Assembly (NCBI GenBank): GCA_964016875.1
Contig: OZ024719.1
Coordinates: forward strand, 26,913,877-26,977,876
Direction of reading: 5' to 3'
Origin: Fallopia convolvulus
Lineage: Eukaryota; Streptophyta; Magnoliopsida; Caryophyllales; Polygonaceae
Length of the DNA: 64,000 nt
This document shows, piece by piece, positions 9,601-22,344 of the stretch. The translations under genes were made by a program, and so were the position numbers. The number at the start of each line of letters is the position of its first letter. The first letter of the stretch is position 1. The notes under the pieces were generated by a model. That model saw only the letters and a program-made list of their open reading frames with translations. It did not search any database and was not told where the DNA came from.

Positions 9601-12600
9601 GTTTCTGAGGGAGAGAGGTTAATCACCAATGACGATGCTGTGCCCGAGCGATTTTGGCCGCCTCGGTTATTCTTTGTTTCGCCACCAAACTTGACCTCGT
9701 TGCCAAAAGTTTCTATATGGGACCATGGAGCTGCAACTGTCGCACAAATATGTACCGTTCTTGCCCCGACGTCACCACCAATCATCGGTGAAGGTGGCCT
9801 CGCATCTCTGGTTCTCTAGTTGTCGGAAATTTTTTACCTAATCTTCAACGAATGAATTCGAACTCGTTTCTCAACCAAAATTTGTGATTCAAGTTGCTAA
9901 ATTTCGAGCATGAAGTCTTCTACAATACCCCTATATCAATTTTTGAGAAATCATTCATGAATCATGCCAAAGTTCACAAAATATGATCGTTGTACTGGGT
10001 TGTGCAGAAAATTCTAGTTGGCGACGAGCCAATTTCTCCGTCTCCGTCAGTCACCTTCACATCACCTTTGCCGAAGAGGCTGCCAACAATAGAAAGAGGA
10101 AATTGGTCTAACAAGCAATCGAGTTGTGGGATCCAATACAAGAAAAGGAAGAATTGGTCATCGTAGAATGAGATTAGGGGATATTGTAGTGAATCTTACC
10201 TAAGCACTCAAGTTATAGGATTAGTGTTGGTCGAACTTTAGTTGAGAACATCGATTGTAGAAGGAATGTTACTTATTTTGAGAAGAAAGAAGTGCCTTAT
10301 ATGAGGACAACCTTGGAGTAAAGAGTAGAGAATGGATTGGAGCAGTAGCTATTCACTTGTGACTTGACTTTTTTGGTGGATGATCATAGGGAAGTAAGAT
10401 AGTGGATAAGGATAAGTTTTTGTCAAGATTGGTAAAGTATCAATGACTAATGCCAACAACAAAGTAGAACACGATTGAAGCAATGTGGAGGTCAACCCTT
10501 ACATTACATGATACAAAGAAAGTAAAGAGGAGGTAGGAGGAGAGGGATATAGAAGGGGCCTTGTGCCCAATTTATCATCATAGCTACTTTTGACAATTCA
10601 TGAAGAAGTGGATTGAAGCAATGTCATTGGTAAATTGGACCAAGAAATTACATTGTTCGTAAATGTTAGAGTCTAAGAAATGTGAATGTTGAGGAAGAAA
10701 AGTATGCTTAGATAGAAAACTACGGATAAGAGTTTATGAGGGATGTTATGGATAGAGCCACGTAAGACTAAAGCCTTAAGTATTGTCTATGATAGAATGG
10801 TGGACGGGATACCACAATTGAGGATAAAGAGAACTTGGGTGGTGGGGGAGGAGTTGAAGATTTCCTTAGCGTCACTAAGACCAAATGTTTTTAAGTGAAG
10901 ATGCATCTAAGTTGAGACCATGACAACTAAGCATACGATTGAGGATTCACCATCTGGAAAGGTGAAAAATGAGGAGAATTGTGAAATAAACCGATATATA
11001 GAGATGACATGACGTCGATCTTATTGAACTTGTCTTGGGTAGATGTCTACCTTATTGAGAATTCCTTAAAAAATCATCAAACTGAGTTTGGTTAGAGTTT
11101 TTCATCTTGTTAAATCGTGTGAGGAGATCTAGATTAGCAGCAAAATCAATCGAGATGTAAGGATAGAGTGGTAAATGGCTTTACTAGTGGATTGGATAAT
11201 ACTGAGTAAAAATCCTTTGGGTTTCGACAATAAGGCAAGGACGACACTAAGAATGGACCAATCAACAGGGAGTTTGGGATATTTTCTTGGACACAAGGAG
11301 ATGTTAGCAATATGACTTTAGCTATGTTATTGAGCATGGACTGAATTGGTTAGCAGAGACAAACCTGTCACGAGTCAAGTAGTGCATGTGATTTTGTTTA
11401 GATACCTAAGTTGTGTAAATATTGGAGGATATTTACATGAGGAGTCGCCAAAGATAACTCACGAGTCAAGTAAAGCATGTTGAAAGATGAAACATGTTAG
11501 ACTAGTTATGAGCGAGATAACTCACCAAAAATAGTTCAGGAAGAATCAATTTCCAATCTAGAGTAAGAGTAGGAAGGTGTAGTAATGGATTTGTGATGTT
11601 TGGGTAATGTCATAATATGAGTGTTGGTACATGGACGAATATGGAGAAACTCTTCCTTCAAAATATTGAAACAAGGTTAATCATCGGCTAGTGGTTACAT
11701 TTCGTAAGATTGTTAGAAGTGCCTAAGACATTAGTGACTATTAGGGATATACATGTTACAACTAGATTTTGGTTACAAGTGCACAATGAACTAGGTACGA
11801 GGCTACACTTTCATGACTACCTATCACCCGCAACTAGGAAGATAGTGTGTGAAGATAGTCTGTGAAGATAGTAGTGAGAGGATACGATGAGATCATATGT
11901 TCTGGAATAGGGATAAACTGGTCAGATTACTTGAAGCTAGTGAGTTTCCTTTAATAATAGATGGTATCGTAGGAGAACTTGTATGGGTGGAGATGCATGA
12001 CACTGCTATGTTGGGATGACCCATCAAATGTTGTAGGCAAGATGCCACAAACGATTCAAAAGATTGTAAGAAAGGTAGCTTTGATCCTAGAGCACATGTT
12101 AGGCATCACGAAATTGCTAGAAATCATATGCAGATAAGAGATGACAATCACTAGAGTTCGTGGTAAGGGCACACATCTAGTTGGGAGTATCTCTTACTCG
12201 TTGTGTCAGAAGACTGGGAGTGAAGGGGAAGTTGAGTCCTCGATACATTGGGCCATTCGAGATTCTTGACAGAGTGAGTAAGGAAGCCTACATGCTGGTG
12301 TTGCCACCAGCCTTGGATGGAGTTCCTCCTGTATTTCATGTGCCACAATTGAGGCAGTATATGCTTGACCCTATTCATAAGATCAACTATGAGGAGTTAG
12401 AGGCTGAGCCAGATCATACTTTCCAAGAGCAGTCGATTGCAATCTTAGGTAGATGGATGGATAAGCTGCGGAATAAGGAGATACCACTTGTGCTGATTTA
12501 GTGATCTCGACGAGGAGTCGAGGAGGCCACTTGGGAGACTAAGGCAAGAATGAGCGAGAGTTACCAAGAGTTGTACCTGGGTTTAGTTACGGCTTTTGGT

Positions 12601-12778
12601 GGATTGTTTCTTAGTGGTCATGGTAGTACGTATTGTGATTTGTTCTTTTACAAGTTAGTTGGTCATTTTGTGGTTAGATCCCTTTAGAAGGAAAAGGTTG
12701 TGAAACCTTTGGGTTCATTATAGGTTTACGTATATCTAAGGAAGTTTCGGGATAAAATTTTATTTAAGGAGGGTATAA
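9601..12778 (+). pseudogene. Degenerate internal region of Tekay-like gypsy element
   Basis: This is the internal DNA upstream of the LTR at 12779-14720. The only clear protein homology is the integrase end at 11890-12640. A stretch near 10180-10240 (GTGAATCTTACCTAAGCA...) matches the minus strand of the Tekay-like element near 38190-38260, which ties both to one family. A purine tract, TTTAAGGAGGGTATAA, precedes the LTR. The left limit near 9601 is where the interrupted minus-strand integrase stops. No 5' LTR was found. Confidence 0.55.
11890..12640 (+). pseudogene. Tekay-like integrase C-terminus and chromodomain remnant
   Basis: The most readable part (12181-12501) has KLSPRYIGPFEILDRVSKEA, then YMLVLPPALDGVPPVFHVPQL, RQYMLDPIHKINYEELEAE, and a tail matching the GRWMDKLRNKEIPLVL signature. 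It is followed at 12530-12590 by ATWET-type sequence (GAGGCCACTTGGGAGAC). In chromoviruses this is the integrase GPF.I..R domain, the chromodomain linker (NYEVLE) and the chromodomain core (WE.ATWE.E). Upstream, at 11890-12160, frames for the CWDD and SYADKR regions are broken by stops. Similar sequence occurs at 25600-26110 (minus) and 58850-59000 (plus). Confidence 0.82.
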
Positions 12779-13111
12779 TGTAATATTTGAGAATATTTTA
12801 TTTTATTTTTACGTTCCTCGAAATTCTTGTCGGGATTTCTTAGCTTGTAAGTAATCTCGGGTACATAATAATATTTGATTTTGAACATAAGTTAATTATA
12901 TGTTCAAAATTTTTAACATAAATTTAATTAATTAAAGTTTTAGGGTAAAGGTTGCAATAAAGAAAATTTCAAGGTGAAAAATGGGATTTTTCCGAAAAAA
13001 TTGGCCAACTTCAATGTTTTTGTCGACCTCTCATATATATATGTATGTATGTATTTGTGTGTGTTTGTGTTATCTTGTTCTTGGCAATTAAGCTACGTAA
13101 ACAAAAAGAGA

Positions 13112-13131
13112 GAGGGGGGGGGGGGGGGGGA
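13112..13131. repeat. Poly-G run
   Basis: A run of about 18 G follows GAGAG inside the LTR, a probable slippage hot spot. Confidence 0.85.
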
Positions 13132-14118
13132 AGAGAGAAAGAAGAAGAAGTTATGGTGGCTTGATTTTGGTACAAGATCTCTTCAATCTGTTTTGATTTT
13201 GAAGTGTTATTTGATAAGTTTTAAGTAGTTAATGGTTTATTTGAATTGTACCGATTTACCAGATTTGTATTTACAACTGATTTTGATTTGGAAATCGGTT
13301 GGTTTATAGTTCTTAAAGGGTGTTTTCGATATTGGATTCATTTTTGGTAAAGTATTCAATGGTGATTTTAAGGTTTCGTATTATAATGATGTTTTGGGAA
13401 TCTTTGATCAAGTTTTAAAAAAAAGTTTAAACTAGATAAATGCTCTTTAATACACATAGTATATCCCGATCAAAATTTGAAAGGATTTGAATTTATACAA
13501 AAGAAGTTATAATGCATGCTGGCAATTTGTTTCTTTTAGGGTTAAGAGTTTACACAATTCATTGGGTTATATATAAGTATAGGAGAGTAGGTATTAGGTT
13601 GTGATTAGAGACAAGGTGTAGAGACAAGCTATCTGTCTTTAACAGGGTTCCATGCTGTGTGATAGTTAGTTGTTTCTTGGCTTCTAGAATTCTTGTTAGA
13701 CTTTGTGTCGTGCTCATAGGATTGGTTTGTGGAACTAGTCCCTAATTGATTGTTTTATGGAAAAGTGTGTACTTGTGTGTGATATGTGTGCAAATGGATT
13801 TCAAAGTCATATGTGATGTATTCGAACATTTTCTCTGCTGGTATTGTTCTCGACACGAGCATGTGCATAGATTGTCATTGAGGAAGGGATGTCTATGTAT
13901 GGTTCGTGTGACAGGGAACCGTGCCCCACCGAAAAAAAGCTATTTATGTTTTTGGAAAGTGCTTTGGTGGAGGCTTGACCTAGGGTTAGAAGTATTGATA
14001 TTTTGTGAAGGGTTAGAGGTTGCACCTCAACACCTGAGTGTAGGGGTGATAAACACCGTGGAGTTGGAAATTTGGAATGCAATGGTGAGTGATGTTTGCA
14101 TTGCCGCGTAGGAACTTG

Positions 14119-14175
14119 TGTATGTGTGTGTGTGTGTGAATGTGCAGATGTGTATACGTGTGTGTGTGTGTGTGT
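14119..14175. repeat. (TG)n microsatellite
   Basis: Interrupted GTGTGTGTG runs lie inside the LTR. Confidence 0.85.
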
Positions 14176-14689
14176 GGCTAATCGGAAGCTAAGTATGGAT
14201 TTAGAATTGATATATATTGTGTTTGTGTTAACCTTTCATGTGTGTGTGTGTTAGGAACTTTATTGGTTTTAAAACGTCTTAATAGTACCATATGATTTCT
14301 AGCTTGATTTAGGATAGTAGCTAACCCCTCGGGGACTTATTTTTCAGTTGCAAGTATGAATTAGGAATCGTGACGGAACCTCGGCTGAGTAGTGGAGCGG
14401 AATGCAGATGCACGTATCAATAGGCTCGGGTTGGTTATGGGAGTTTTAGTTTCTATTTATATTTTTGAGCTTGTTAGAATATTTAGCGTTAATTGAGAAT
14501 TGTGTTAGGAAGGTTGAAAATGATAGTGATGTTATGTTCCGAGTAATTGTTCCATGCATGTTTATAATTTTTTTATAATTATAAGTTGGATTTTTCCTTT
14601 TTGTTTTCTTATCATGCCCGAGTTTCAAGATTTGGGTGAACTTGTTTTCAGTTTAGTTTAGGTGGACCCTTGTGTGGTCTACTACCGAG

Positions 14690-15420
14690 TAGCGCCCCAA
14701 TGTAAAGACGGTGTGTTATAATAAAGTCCATTGAGAGGTCTTCCCAATGATTGTTTGGAATGGGAAAAGTCGTGTAAAGGCAATGTGCATGGGAAGAGGA
14801 CTTGGCCTTTTGGCATGTGACACAAGCATGAACATACCGTGTCACTTTCCTTAGCATGTGGCCAAAAGAAATGATCTCTAAGGGAACTAAGGGCCTTATT
14901 AACAACAAAATGTCCTTGAACATCGTAGGCCTCACGAATGAGAGCTAGCCTAATAGATAAAGTTGGGATGTATAAGTGTCCCTCCTTGTATAAAAATCCA
15001 TCACTCAATAAGAAACTGTCGTGCTCTTTAGAAGGAGAAGAGAGACATGACTCTAGAATAGGCTTAATAAGAGAATCAACTAAGTATAACTCTTTAATTA
15101 AACTAAATCCTACAATTTTAGTTTACATATGAGTGATTAAGGTGTACCTCCAAGACAACGTGTCGGCTACTATGTTGTCTTTCCATTTCTTGTGGACGAC
15201 CACATATGGAAAGGTTTCAAGAAATTCCACCCATCGAGCATGTCAACGATTGAAAATTTATTGGCTCTTCAAGTAGCTAAGTGCTGCATAGTCGGAATGG
15301 ATCACAAATTCACGTGGCCATAAGTAATACGCCCATGTTTTCAATACATGAATAAGAGCATAAAGCTCTAAAAGGCCAAATCCTATCCCACAAATGTACA
15401 TGATCAGTTGTAATACCAAG
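14690..15420 (-). pseudogene. Ty3/gypsy RNase H and integrase zinc-binding fragment
   Basis: In minus-strand order, VIHSDYAALSYLKSQ (RNase H), HARWVEFLETFPYVV and HKKWKDNIVADTLS (the end of RNase H) come first. SDGFLYKEGHLYIP, the DVQGHFVVNKAL zinc-finger histidine region and HACVTCQKAKSSS (the CxxC of the integrase zinc finger) follow. The fragment ends with HWEDLSMDFII, the start of the catalytic core. Frameshifts and stops separate the pieces. The remaining core and C-terminus continue at 8780-9600, so the plus-strand Tekay-like element interrupts one integrase gene. Confidence 0.85.
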
Positions 15421-16445
15421 GTGTCGAATTATGTGACTATGTAGTACCAATTGTAGTCAAATCAATAGACTAAGTCGTAAAAATTAAAAAATATTGAGAT
15501 ATGATTCTAGTTATCAAACTAATTATGAGCATGAAAAGAAGTAAAATATTGAGAATATCAATGGAAGAAAAGCTTCTAAGATCTAGGATCCTCACAACAA
15601 TGCTTCGATAGACTAAAAAAGATGATTGCACAATCTTAAATTTGACTTTGTTTGAAGTCAATTGTCTATTGTATCCACTAAATTCTTGCGAATGTTAGCA
15701 AACGTATCTAGACTCAATTAAACACTTTCGTGACTTGCAAATTAAAATCTAGATCAAATTGACTCAATATCCGCTTTCGCGACTTGCAAAACGAACCTAA
15801 TCTAAAGATTTATATGATAATTATTATTCCACGAGAGTTTTCAAAAATGGTTTGATAATAGAGAAAACTCAGATTCAATTCTTAGGGTTCCAACAAGAAC
15901 AAGTATCTTTTAGTCTCAATTTCATGTTTGATTATTTATCAAAGTTATTACCTTTTAGTCTCAAATTTTAACAAGTTCCAATTCACACAAGTTAATATGG
16001 CAATAAGAATCTAGGATTGAATCAAACAAAGTTCCAAACAATAGATCGTGCAATTTAATAAATTTGTCTACATACACATCATTGAGTTCACCCCAACCCA
16101 AGAATTTAGGGTTTAGCTAGACATGGAAGGAAGAAATCAAATTATTAATGAGAATAAACAGATTGAAGAAACAAGAAAACCTAATTAAGATCTAGCAAAT
16201 CCAAACTCAAAATCCAAAAGAGTCTTCAATCTCCCGCTAGAAAACTTCAAACTTCTCTTCCAAGTAGTAAGCAATAATAATAAAACTAGAACTCCCTAAA
16301 CAAACCTAAACAAAAGCCTTTAAAACTAGGAAACTTGTTTTGTGTATAAGCCAAAGAAGGAAATAAGATAATTTGGACTTAAAGATAGAAATCTCGCACA
16401 TGGGGCAAAACACAGTCCAGGACTATCAAATCACGGGCGCGAAAT
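15421..16445 (-). repeat. Possible Athila-like LTR fragment
   Basis: It is rich in phrases such as CTTTCGTGACTTGCAAA, CCCCAACCCAAGAATTTAGG and AACAAGAAAACCTAAT, and in base composition and block order it resembles the Athila-like LTRs at 26625 and 35376. No ends or duplication could be fixed. It may equally be an unrelated LTR belonging to the 14690-15420 element. Confidence 0.35.
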
Positions 16446-17090
16446 TGATTTATCCCGAGGCAAAGCTCCATCATATAGAGATGGTGCTCGACTAATGACA
16501 TTGAGATGATCAACAATTCACTGACTCTATACATACTTTAACATTTTATTGGCTCTACAAATACTAGAACATTTTATTAGGATTTTGTCACTGGCCATAA
16601 AATCATTTGTATGCAAGCTCTTGCTTCTCTTTTAGGGTTTTTTATGGAAAATCTTTTGAAAAGCTCGTGTTAGTTTAATTTCTTTATGTTTTTTGATTCT
16701 CAATTATAGTTGTAACACGCTAATGATTGAATTTAACGGCAAAATTTTGCACACTCTGGTTTTTTGAGATGCGCATTCCGGTTTGTGTGGATCTTAAACC
16801 AACCCATGAATTATTTTTTTTAAAATTTGTTATGGGTGTTTTTATTCTATTTTGCGCAATGTTCTATTCAATAATGAATTAATTATTTATTGTCAATTTA
16901 TACTATTTGAATAAAAAATATTTATCCTATCTTTTTTTTTTCAAGAGTTAAATAAGTGAGATCAGACCACATTATCTCTAACGGTGTTGACATACCAAAA
17001 CAATGAAATTTGTAAGTCATCAAATTTAATTTAATATGTATAAATTTGTTTCCTCAAGGTGAATTCTTATTACCATATTTTTTATCATAG

Positions 17091-17339
17091 CTTCCACCAG
17101 ATCCAAAAAACGTTCCAACTCTAGAATGTATACATATGAGATTAGAGCAAGAGAAGTTTGCTCTCTATGATGTCACAAGGGGTATAAGGGTGATTTATAC
17201 AGCTTTGGTAACTCAAGGTACAAATCCGCCCATCAAAATAAAAGCTCTTCAAAAAACTTTTCGGGAGTTGGACTTGATTTATCCCGTGGCAAAGCTCCAT
17301 CATATAGAGGATGGTGTTCAACTAATGATATTGAGATAA
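17091..17339 (+). pseudogene. Exon-like block, array copy 1
   Basis: It follows a pyrimidine-rich TTTTTTATCATAG acceptor and stays open for about 82 codons to a TAA at 17337-17339. It contains NVPTLECIHMRLEQEKFALY, then DVTRGIRVIYTALVTQG, then KALQKTFRELDLIYPVAKLH. It reads like a last exon, with composition typical of a real globular protein. I do not recognise the family. No upstream exon is visible in the window. Confidence 0.5.
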
Positions 17340-17918
17340 TCAACAATTCACTGGCTATATAAATACTTTAACATTTTATTGGCTCTACAAATACTAGAAC
17401 ATTTTATTAGGATTTTATTACTGGCCATAAAATCCTTTGTATACAAGCTCTTGTTTCTCTTTTAGGGTTTTTTATGGAAAAGATTTTGAAAAAATCATGT
17501 TAGTTTGAACTCTTTATGTTTTTTGAGTCTCAATTATAGTTGTAAGACGCTAATGATTGAATTTAAAGACGAAATTTTCCACACTCCGGTTTTTTGAGAT
17601 GCGCATTTCGGTTTGTTTGGATCCTAAACCACCCATGAATTATTATTTTTTAAGTTGTTATGGGTGTTTTTATTCTTATTTGCGCAATGTTCTATTCAAT
17701 AATGAATTAATTGTTTATTGTTAATTTATACTATTTGAATAAAAAAATGTGTATGCTATCTTTTTTTTCAAGAGTTAAATTACTGACATCAGACCACATT
17801 ATCTCTAACGGTGTTGGCGTACCAAAATAATGAAATTTGTAAGTCAGCAAATTTAATTTGATATGTATAAATTTGTTTCTTCAAAGTGAATTCTTATTAC
17901 CAAATTTTTTTATTGTAG

Positions 17919-18137
17919 CTTCCATCAGATCCAAAAAACATTCCAACTCTAGAATGTATACGTATGAGATTAGAGCAAGAGAAGTTTGCTCTCTATGATG
18001 TCACAAGGGGTACAAGGGTGATTTATACAGCTTTGGTAACTCAAGGTACAAATCCGCCCATCATAATAAAAGCTCTTCAAAAAACATGTCGGGAGTTGGA
18101 CTTGATTTATCCCGTGGCAAAGCTCCATCATATATAG
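17919..18137 (+). pseudogene. Exon-like block, array copy 2
   Basis: This is the same block as copy 1, with acceptor TATTGTAG, the same MRLEQEKFALYDVTRG core and an earlier in-frame TAG at 18135-18137. A few missense changes are visible, for example a TCR in place of TFR. Confidence 0.5.
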
Positions 18138-18745
18138 GATGGTGTTCAACTAATGACATTGAGATGATCAACAATTCACTGGCTCTATAAATACTTTAAC
18201 ATTTTATTGGCTTTACAAATACTAGAACATTTTATTAGGATTTTGTTACTGGCCATAAAATCCTTTGTATACAAGCTCTTGTTTCTCTTTTAGGGTTTTT
18301 TATGGAAAAACTTTTGAAAAACTCATGTTAGTTTGAACTCTTTATGTTTTTTGAGTCTCAATTATAGTTGTAAGACTCTAATGATTGAATTTAACGACGA
18401 AATTTTTCACACTCCGGTTTTTTGAGATGCACATTCCGGTTTGTGTGGATCCTAAACCACCAATGAATTATTATTTTTTAAGTTGTTATGGGTGTTTTTA
18501 TTCTTATTTGCGCAATGTTTTATTCAATAATGAATTAATTGTTTATTGTTAATTTATACTATTTGAATAAAAAATGTGTATGCTATCTTTTTTTTCAAGA
18601 GTTAAATTAGTGACATCAGACCACATTATCTCTAACGGTGTTGACGTACCAAAACAATGAAATTTGTAAGTCAGCAAATTTAATTTGATATGTATAAATT
18701 TGTTTCTTCAAGGTGAATTCTTATTACCATATTTTTTTATCGTAG

Positions 18746-18906
18746 CTTCCATCAGATCAAAAAACATTCCAACTCTAGAATGTATACGTATGAGACTAGA
18801 GCAAGAGAAGTTTGCTCTCTATTATGTCACAAGGGGTACAGGGGTGATTTATACAGCTCTGGTAACTCAATATACAAATTCGCTTGTCAAAATAAAAGTT
18901 CTTTAA
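18746..18906 (+). pseudogene. Exon-like block, array copy 3, frameshifted
   Basis: This copy lost one base in the ATCCAAAAAAC run, which shifts the start of the block relative to the MRLEQEKFAL frame. It stops after KIKVL at 18904-18906. It is the most decayed of the three copies. Confidence 0.5.
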
Positions 18907-21275
18907 AAAAGCTTGCCGAGAGTTGGACTTGATTTATCCCTTGGCAAAAAGCTCCATCATATGGAGGATGGTGTTCAACTAATGACACTGAGATGATCAA
19001 CAACTCACTAGCTCTACAAATACTAGAATATTTTATTGGCTCTACAAATACTAGAACATTTTATTAGGATTTTGTCACTGACCATAAAATCACTTGTATG
19101 CAAGCTCTTGTTTCTCTTTTAGGATTTTTTTGGAAAATCTTTTAAAACACTCGTGATAGTTTGAACTCTTTATGTTGTCTGATTCTCAATTATAGTTGTA
19201 GCACGCTAATGATTGAATTTAACGGTGAAGTTTGCGCACTCCGTTTTTTCATATTTGCACTCCGGTTTGTGTGGATCCTAAACCAGCTCGTGGGTTTTTT
19301 TAAAATCAATTTCATAGTGCAACACCCCTATTTTGTGACGATGGTTATTACCGCCAATGACCTCGGATTTTACCGTCCAAAGTCACCCAAGACTTTGTAA
19401 AATATTAAACTCAAATAGAATGTGGAATTGTAACGATATTACATATTATAAGCGGTTGCTCAAACATTGGACTTTGAAATTTGTCCTTACATCCTTAAAC
19501 ATAAAAAAATGTGAAAGAGTTTAACAACGGAATTAACGAAGCATTCTTTGTACAAAAGCGTAATATAATCCAAAATATTCGAAAAGAAAACATCTTCAAG
19601 AAGGCTCGACCTTCCTTCCTTCACTTGTTGGATCATCATCTTTAAACCTTAGAGAGAGGTTTCCTAGAGTCTTGCATTCGTTGTGAAGGGCGATAAATGC
19701 CACGCAAAATGCGAAAAAGAGCAGAATTCATCTAAGGAGACTAAGCAAGTGAGAATGGGAATTCTCAAGGGTAATAAGGTAACTTCAATTCATTAGAGAG
19801 ATATAAGCGAGATATGTTTGAGATGTAGATACTTTATGTGGAGCTTTAAGGAACGGAAATGAGTTAACCTCGAGATGGGATAACTCTAAACCGAAAAGAA
19901 CGAACTACGAGATTGTAGAACTTCTTAGAGTAGAATAATGTTGGGAATGTTATAATTACACACAAGTTTTTGAAAACCTCTCCACCCTTGTTGAACCTCA
20001 ACCAACCTCATCTTACTCGGTGCTCCAGATCAGGGAGGTGGCCCGAAGGCGCTTAAGTACTAAGCCCACCTTGACAAGCCCGAATAAGCATCCGGATTGG
20101 AAAGATGATCGTTCAAGAACTGAGAGTCAGGCCGGTCTTCTAAGTTGTACTAATCTAACTCGGTTTTAGTTTCCTTTAATGTGCATTAGCACTTATCTTT
20201 ATTTTGTGTCAAGACTTTGCATAACATTAATGACTTTTAAGGGTGTGGAGGCTATGAAAGAGCCGATAACACTTAAAGGAACGGAGTTCCAACACCTAGC
20301 TAGGATGCAAACATCCCTCCAACTAGTAGGAGCGGACATAGATCATGATCCTTAAGTCGCGGGAAGAGAGGGCGTATTGCCCCACCACTCGACATGTTAT
20401 ATAGAGATGTTCGGGGCCACACCCGCGTCCCTTATTATTGAAACCATACGAATCTCGGAAAGAGATTTTTAAACAAGCAAAGGCCACACAAACAAGCCTA
20501 GAGATAATTCTATTAACAATAATAATCGTAATAACGATAACTAGGGCCTGTTATTTCTAACATTCGATATTTCCTAGGTTCATTTATTTTATCAAACAAA
20601 TTGTTCCCAACATCGAGAAATTTAACGGAAATGAATTAGCGAAAAAGTTTCAAGGAGAATACCCACTTGCCTTTAATTGTGTTCGGACATTTCACAAGGC
20701 TCGGAAAAATTCGACGGACTTAGTGAGCTCGAAAGCTTCGACCTAGCATTTCAAGAGATAACGAACGAATTTATATTAATCTTATCTCATTTATTAAACT
20801 ACCCATTTCTCTTATTTTTCCTTTCACTAAGAGAAATGATATTATAAGCTAAATTATTTTATTTAATAATTTAGTTGGAAGATGTAAACAATCATAATGC
20901 TAGATTATTATTTCAATTAGATGTTTTAAATAAATTTTATAAAATTACTTACACTCATTTAAAGGTTCATGCAAAAGTTGGAATAAATCCAAGAAATTCC
21001 TTTTTAAAACCCACTAGCAACATTTATGCAATTAAGTCTAAGGTCATTTATAATATTTTTAAAATTATTCTTAAGGTCTTAAGTTTACATGCAAAGGTGT
21101 ATTGATTCACATAAAGCCTTTTTAAAAGTCCCAAGAAATTTTATTCCTTTTATTAAATAATATTCTTCTCATGTGTGATAGTATTTTTATATATTAATTA
21201 ACTTTATTCAAAAAAAAATTATAATAAGTTAAATTGACAATCAAGAGTGGTTTAAATAATATAAAGCATTTTAAT

Positions 21276-21686
21276 TAGACCTATCAATCGGGTCGGGTCG
21301 GGTGGGTTTGAGTTTGGTTATTTCGGGTTCGGTTTAAATCAGGTTTAGTTTCGTTATGAGTCATGGATCAATCGGGTCGGGTTGTAGCGGGTTTTCGGTC
21401 GGGTCAAATTGACCAGCGGGTCTAAAATATCTTTATTTTTATGATTATTAAAATTAATAATATATTATTTATATTTATTTTAAAAATAAATATATTATAA
21501 GTTTCAAAATAAATTTAATAAATCGCATAAATATTTTAAATCTATCAACCCAATAGGTTTAGGGTTTCACCCCAATGGGTTTCATGTTCTACCAGGTTCG
21601 GTTTATTTCGGATTTCAGGTCTTGATCCTAAAATTATCGGGCGGTTCAGTCGGGTTTGCGGGTTAGGCTAGCTTTTGACAACTCTA
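21276..21686. mobile_element. hAT MITE, copy 1 (inside the LTR)
   Basis: The termini are TAGACCTATCAATCGGG and TTTTGACAACTCTA, imperfect inverted repeats of TAGACCTGTCAA. The flanks are ATTTTAAT (21268-21275) and CTTTTAAT (21687-21694), an 8-bp duplication with one mismatch. The subterminal regions are full of GGGTCGGGT/ACCCGA repeats. It is a relative of the better-preserved copy at 42627-43082. Confidence 0.85.
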
Positions 21687-22155
21687 CTTTTAATTCACAT
21701 GCAAATGTTTATTTAAATATTTTAAGAACATTTTTGTTCTTATAATTTACTTTAGTCATAGGCTCATATATAATTTATTCCAAGGCTTGTAACAATGTTA
21801 AAATGACATGCAAGACTATTTTTTTCTTAACAAGGTCTTGTTTTATTTAATTCCCTTACTTTAAAGTATTTCTTTTATAATAGAAGAAAAATAAGTCTAA
21901 GTTATTATATTTTTTAAAATCAGAATTTCCATGCTCAAAATCTCTATTATAATCCTTACAATTTATTTTATAGTTTACAAAGATAATTTCCCCTTTTGAT
22001 CTTATGCATGCATATTATTTTTATTAAAAACTATGGACAAGAAAATACATTTTATAAAATCTAATTTTTAATATTCTGAATTTTATACGGATATTATGTT
22101 AAGACAATTTCATTAAAAGAATATCCCTTAAATTAATTAAAAGCAAAATAAATAA

Positions 22156-22344
22156 ATGAAATTATACCCCTTTTATTTTCTACATACAGACTTCTCTAAC
22201 ACAGGGCAAGAGGCAGGGAGAGGGGCGGCACACCAGCAACGGCGCAACAAGGGCAGCGGGAGCTCCAGTGGTGGTCAGCAGTGGTGCGCGCAACCAGGGG
22301 GTGACGACAATTTGGTGGTCCGGCGGCCCGGAGTGGAAGATTAG
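22156..22344 (-). other. GC-rich island of the LTR (post-TATA region)
   Basis: On the minus strand a TATA-like CACTATAAATTAAGG (about 22480-22494) is followed by a CT-rich leader and then this GC-rich segment. The other LTR of the family has the same order at 54930-55240. An LTR promoter and R/U5 region is the likely reading. The plus-strand open frame across it (MKLYPFYF...) has no family features and is probably chance. Confidence 0.4.

Larger units (their letters stand above)
12779..14720 (+). repeat. 3' LTR of Tekay-like element, plus strand
   Basis: It starts TGTAATATTTGAGAATATT right after a polypurine tract and ends near GACGGTGTGTTATA, where the family end is GGTGTTACA. Conserved blocks such as GGTTCGTGTGACAGGGAA and GAAAGTGCTTTGGTGGAGG also occur in the LTRs at 23017-25336, 38849-41169 and 59202-60851. 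The LTR is about 1.94 kb and contains a poly-G run and a TG microsatellite. Confidence 0.75.
16446..19312 (+). repeat. Tandem array of ~827-bp units, about 3.5 copies
   Basis: The ATG of MRLEQEKFAL falls at 17136, 17964 and 18790, giving unit lengths of 828 and 826 bp. A partial unit starts the array at 16446. Each unit runs from an intron-like stretch, through an acceptor and a coding block, a 3'UTR-like stretch with TTTTATTGGCTCTACAAATA, to a block with CACACTCCGGTTTTTTGAGA and GTGTGGATCCTAAACCA. That last block matches the 5' end of the PMD element at 51825 and directly precedes PMD copy A. The array therefore amplifies a host-like exon fused to a transposon end. Confidence 0.85.
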
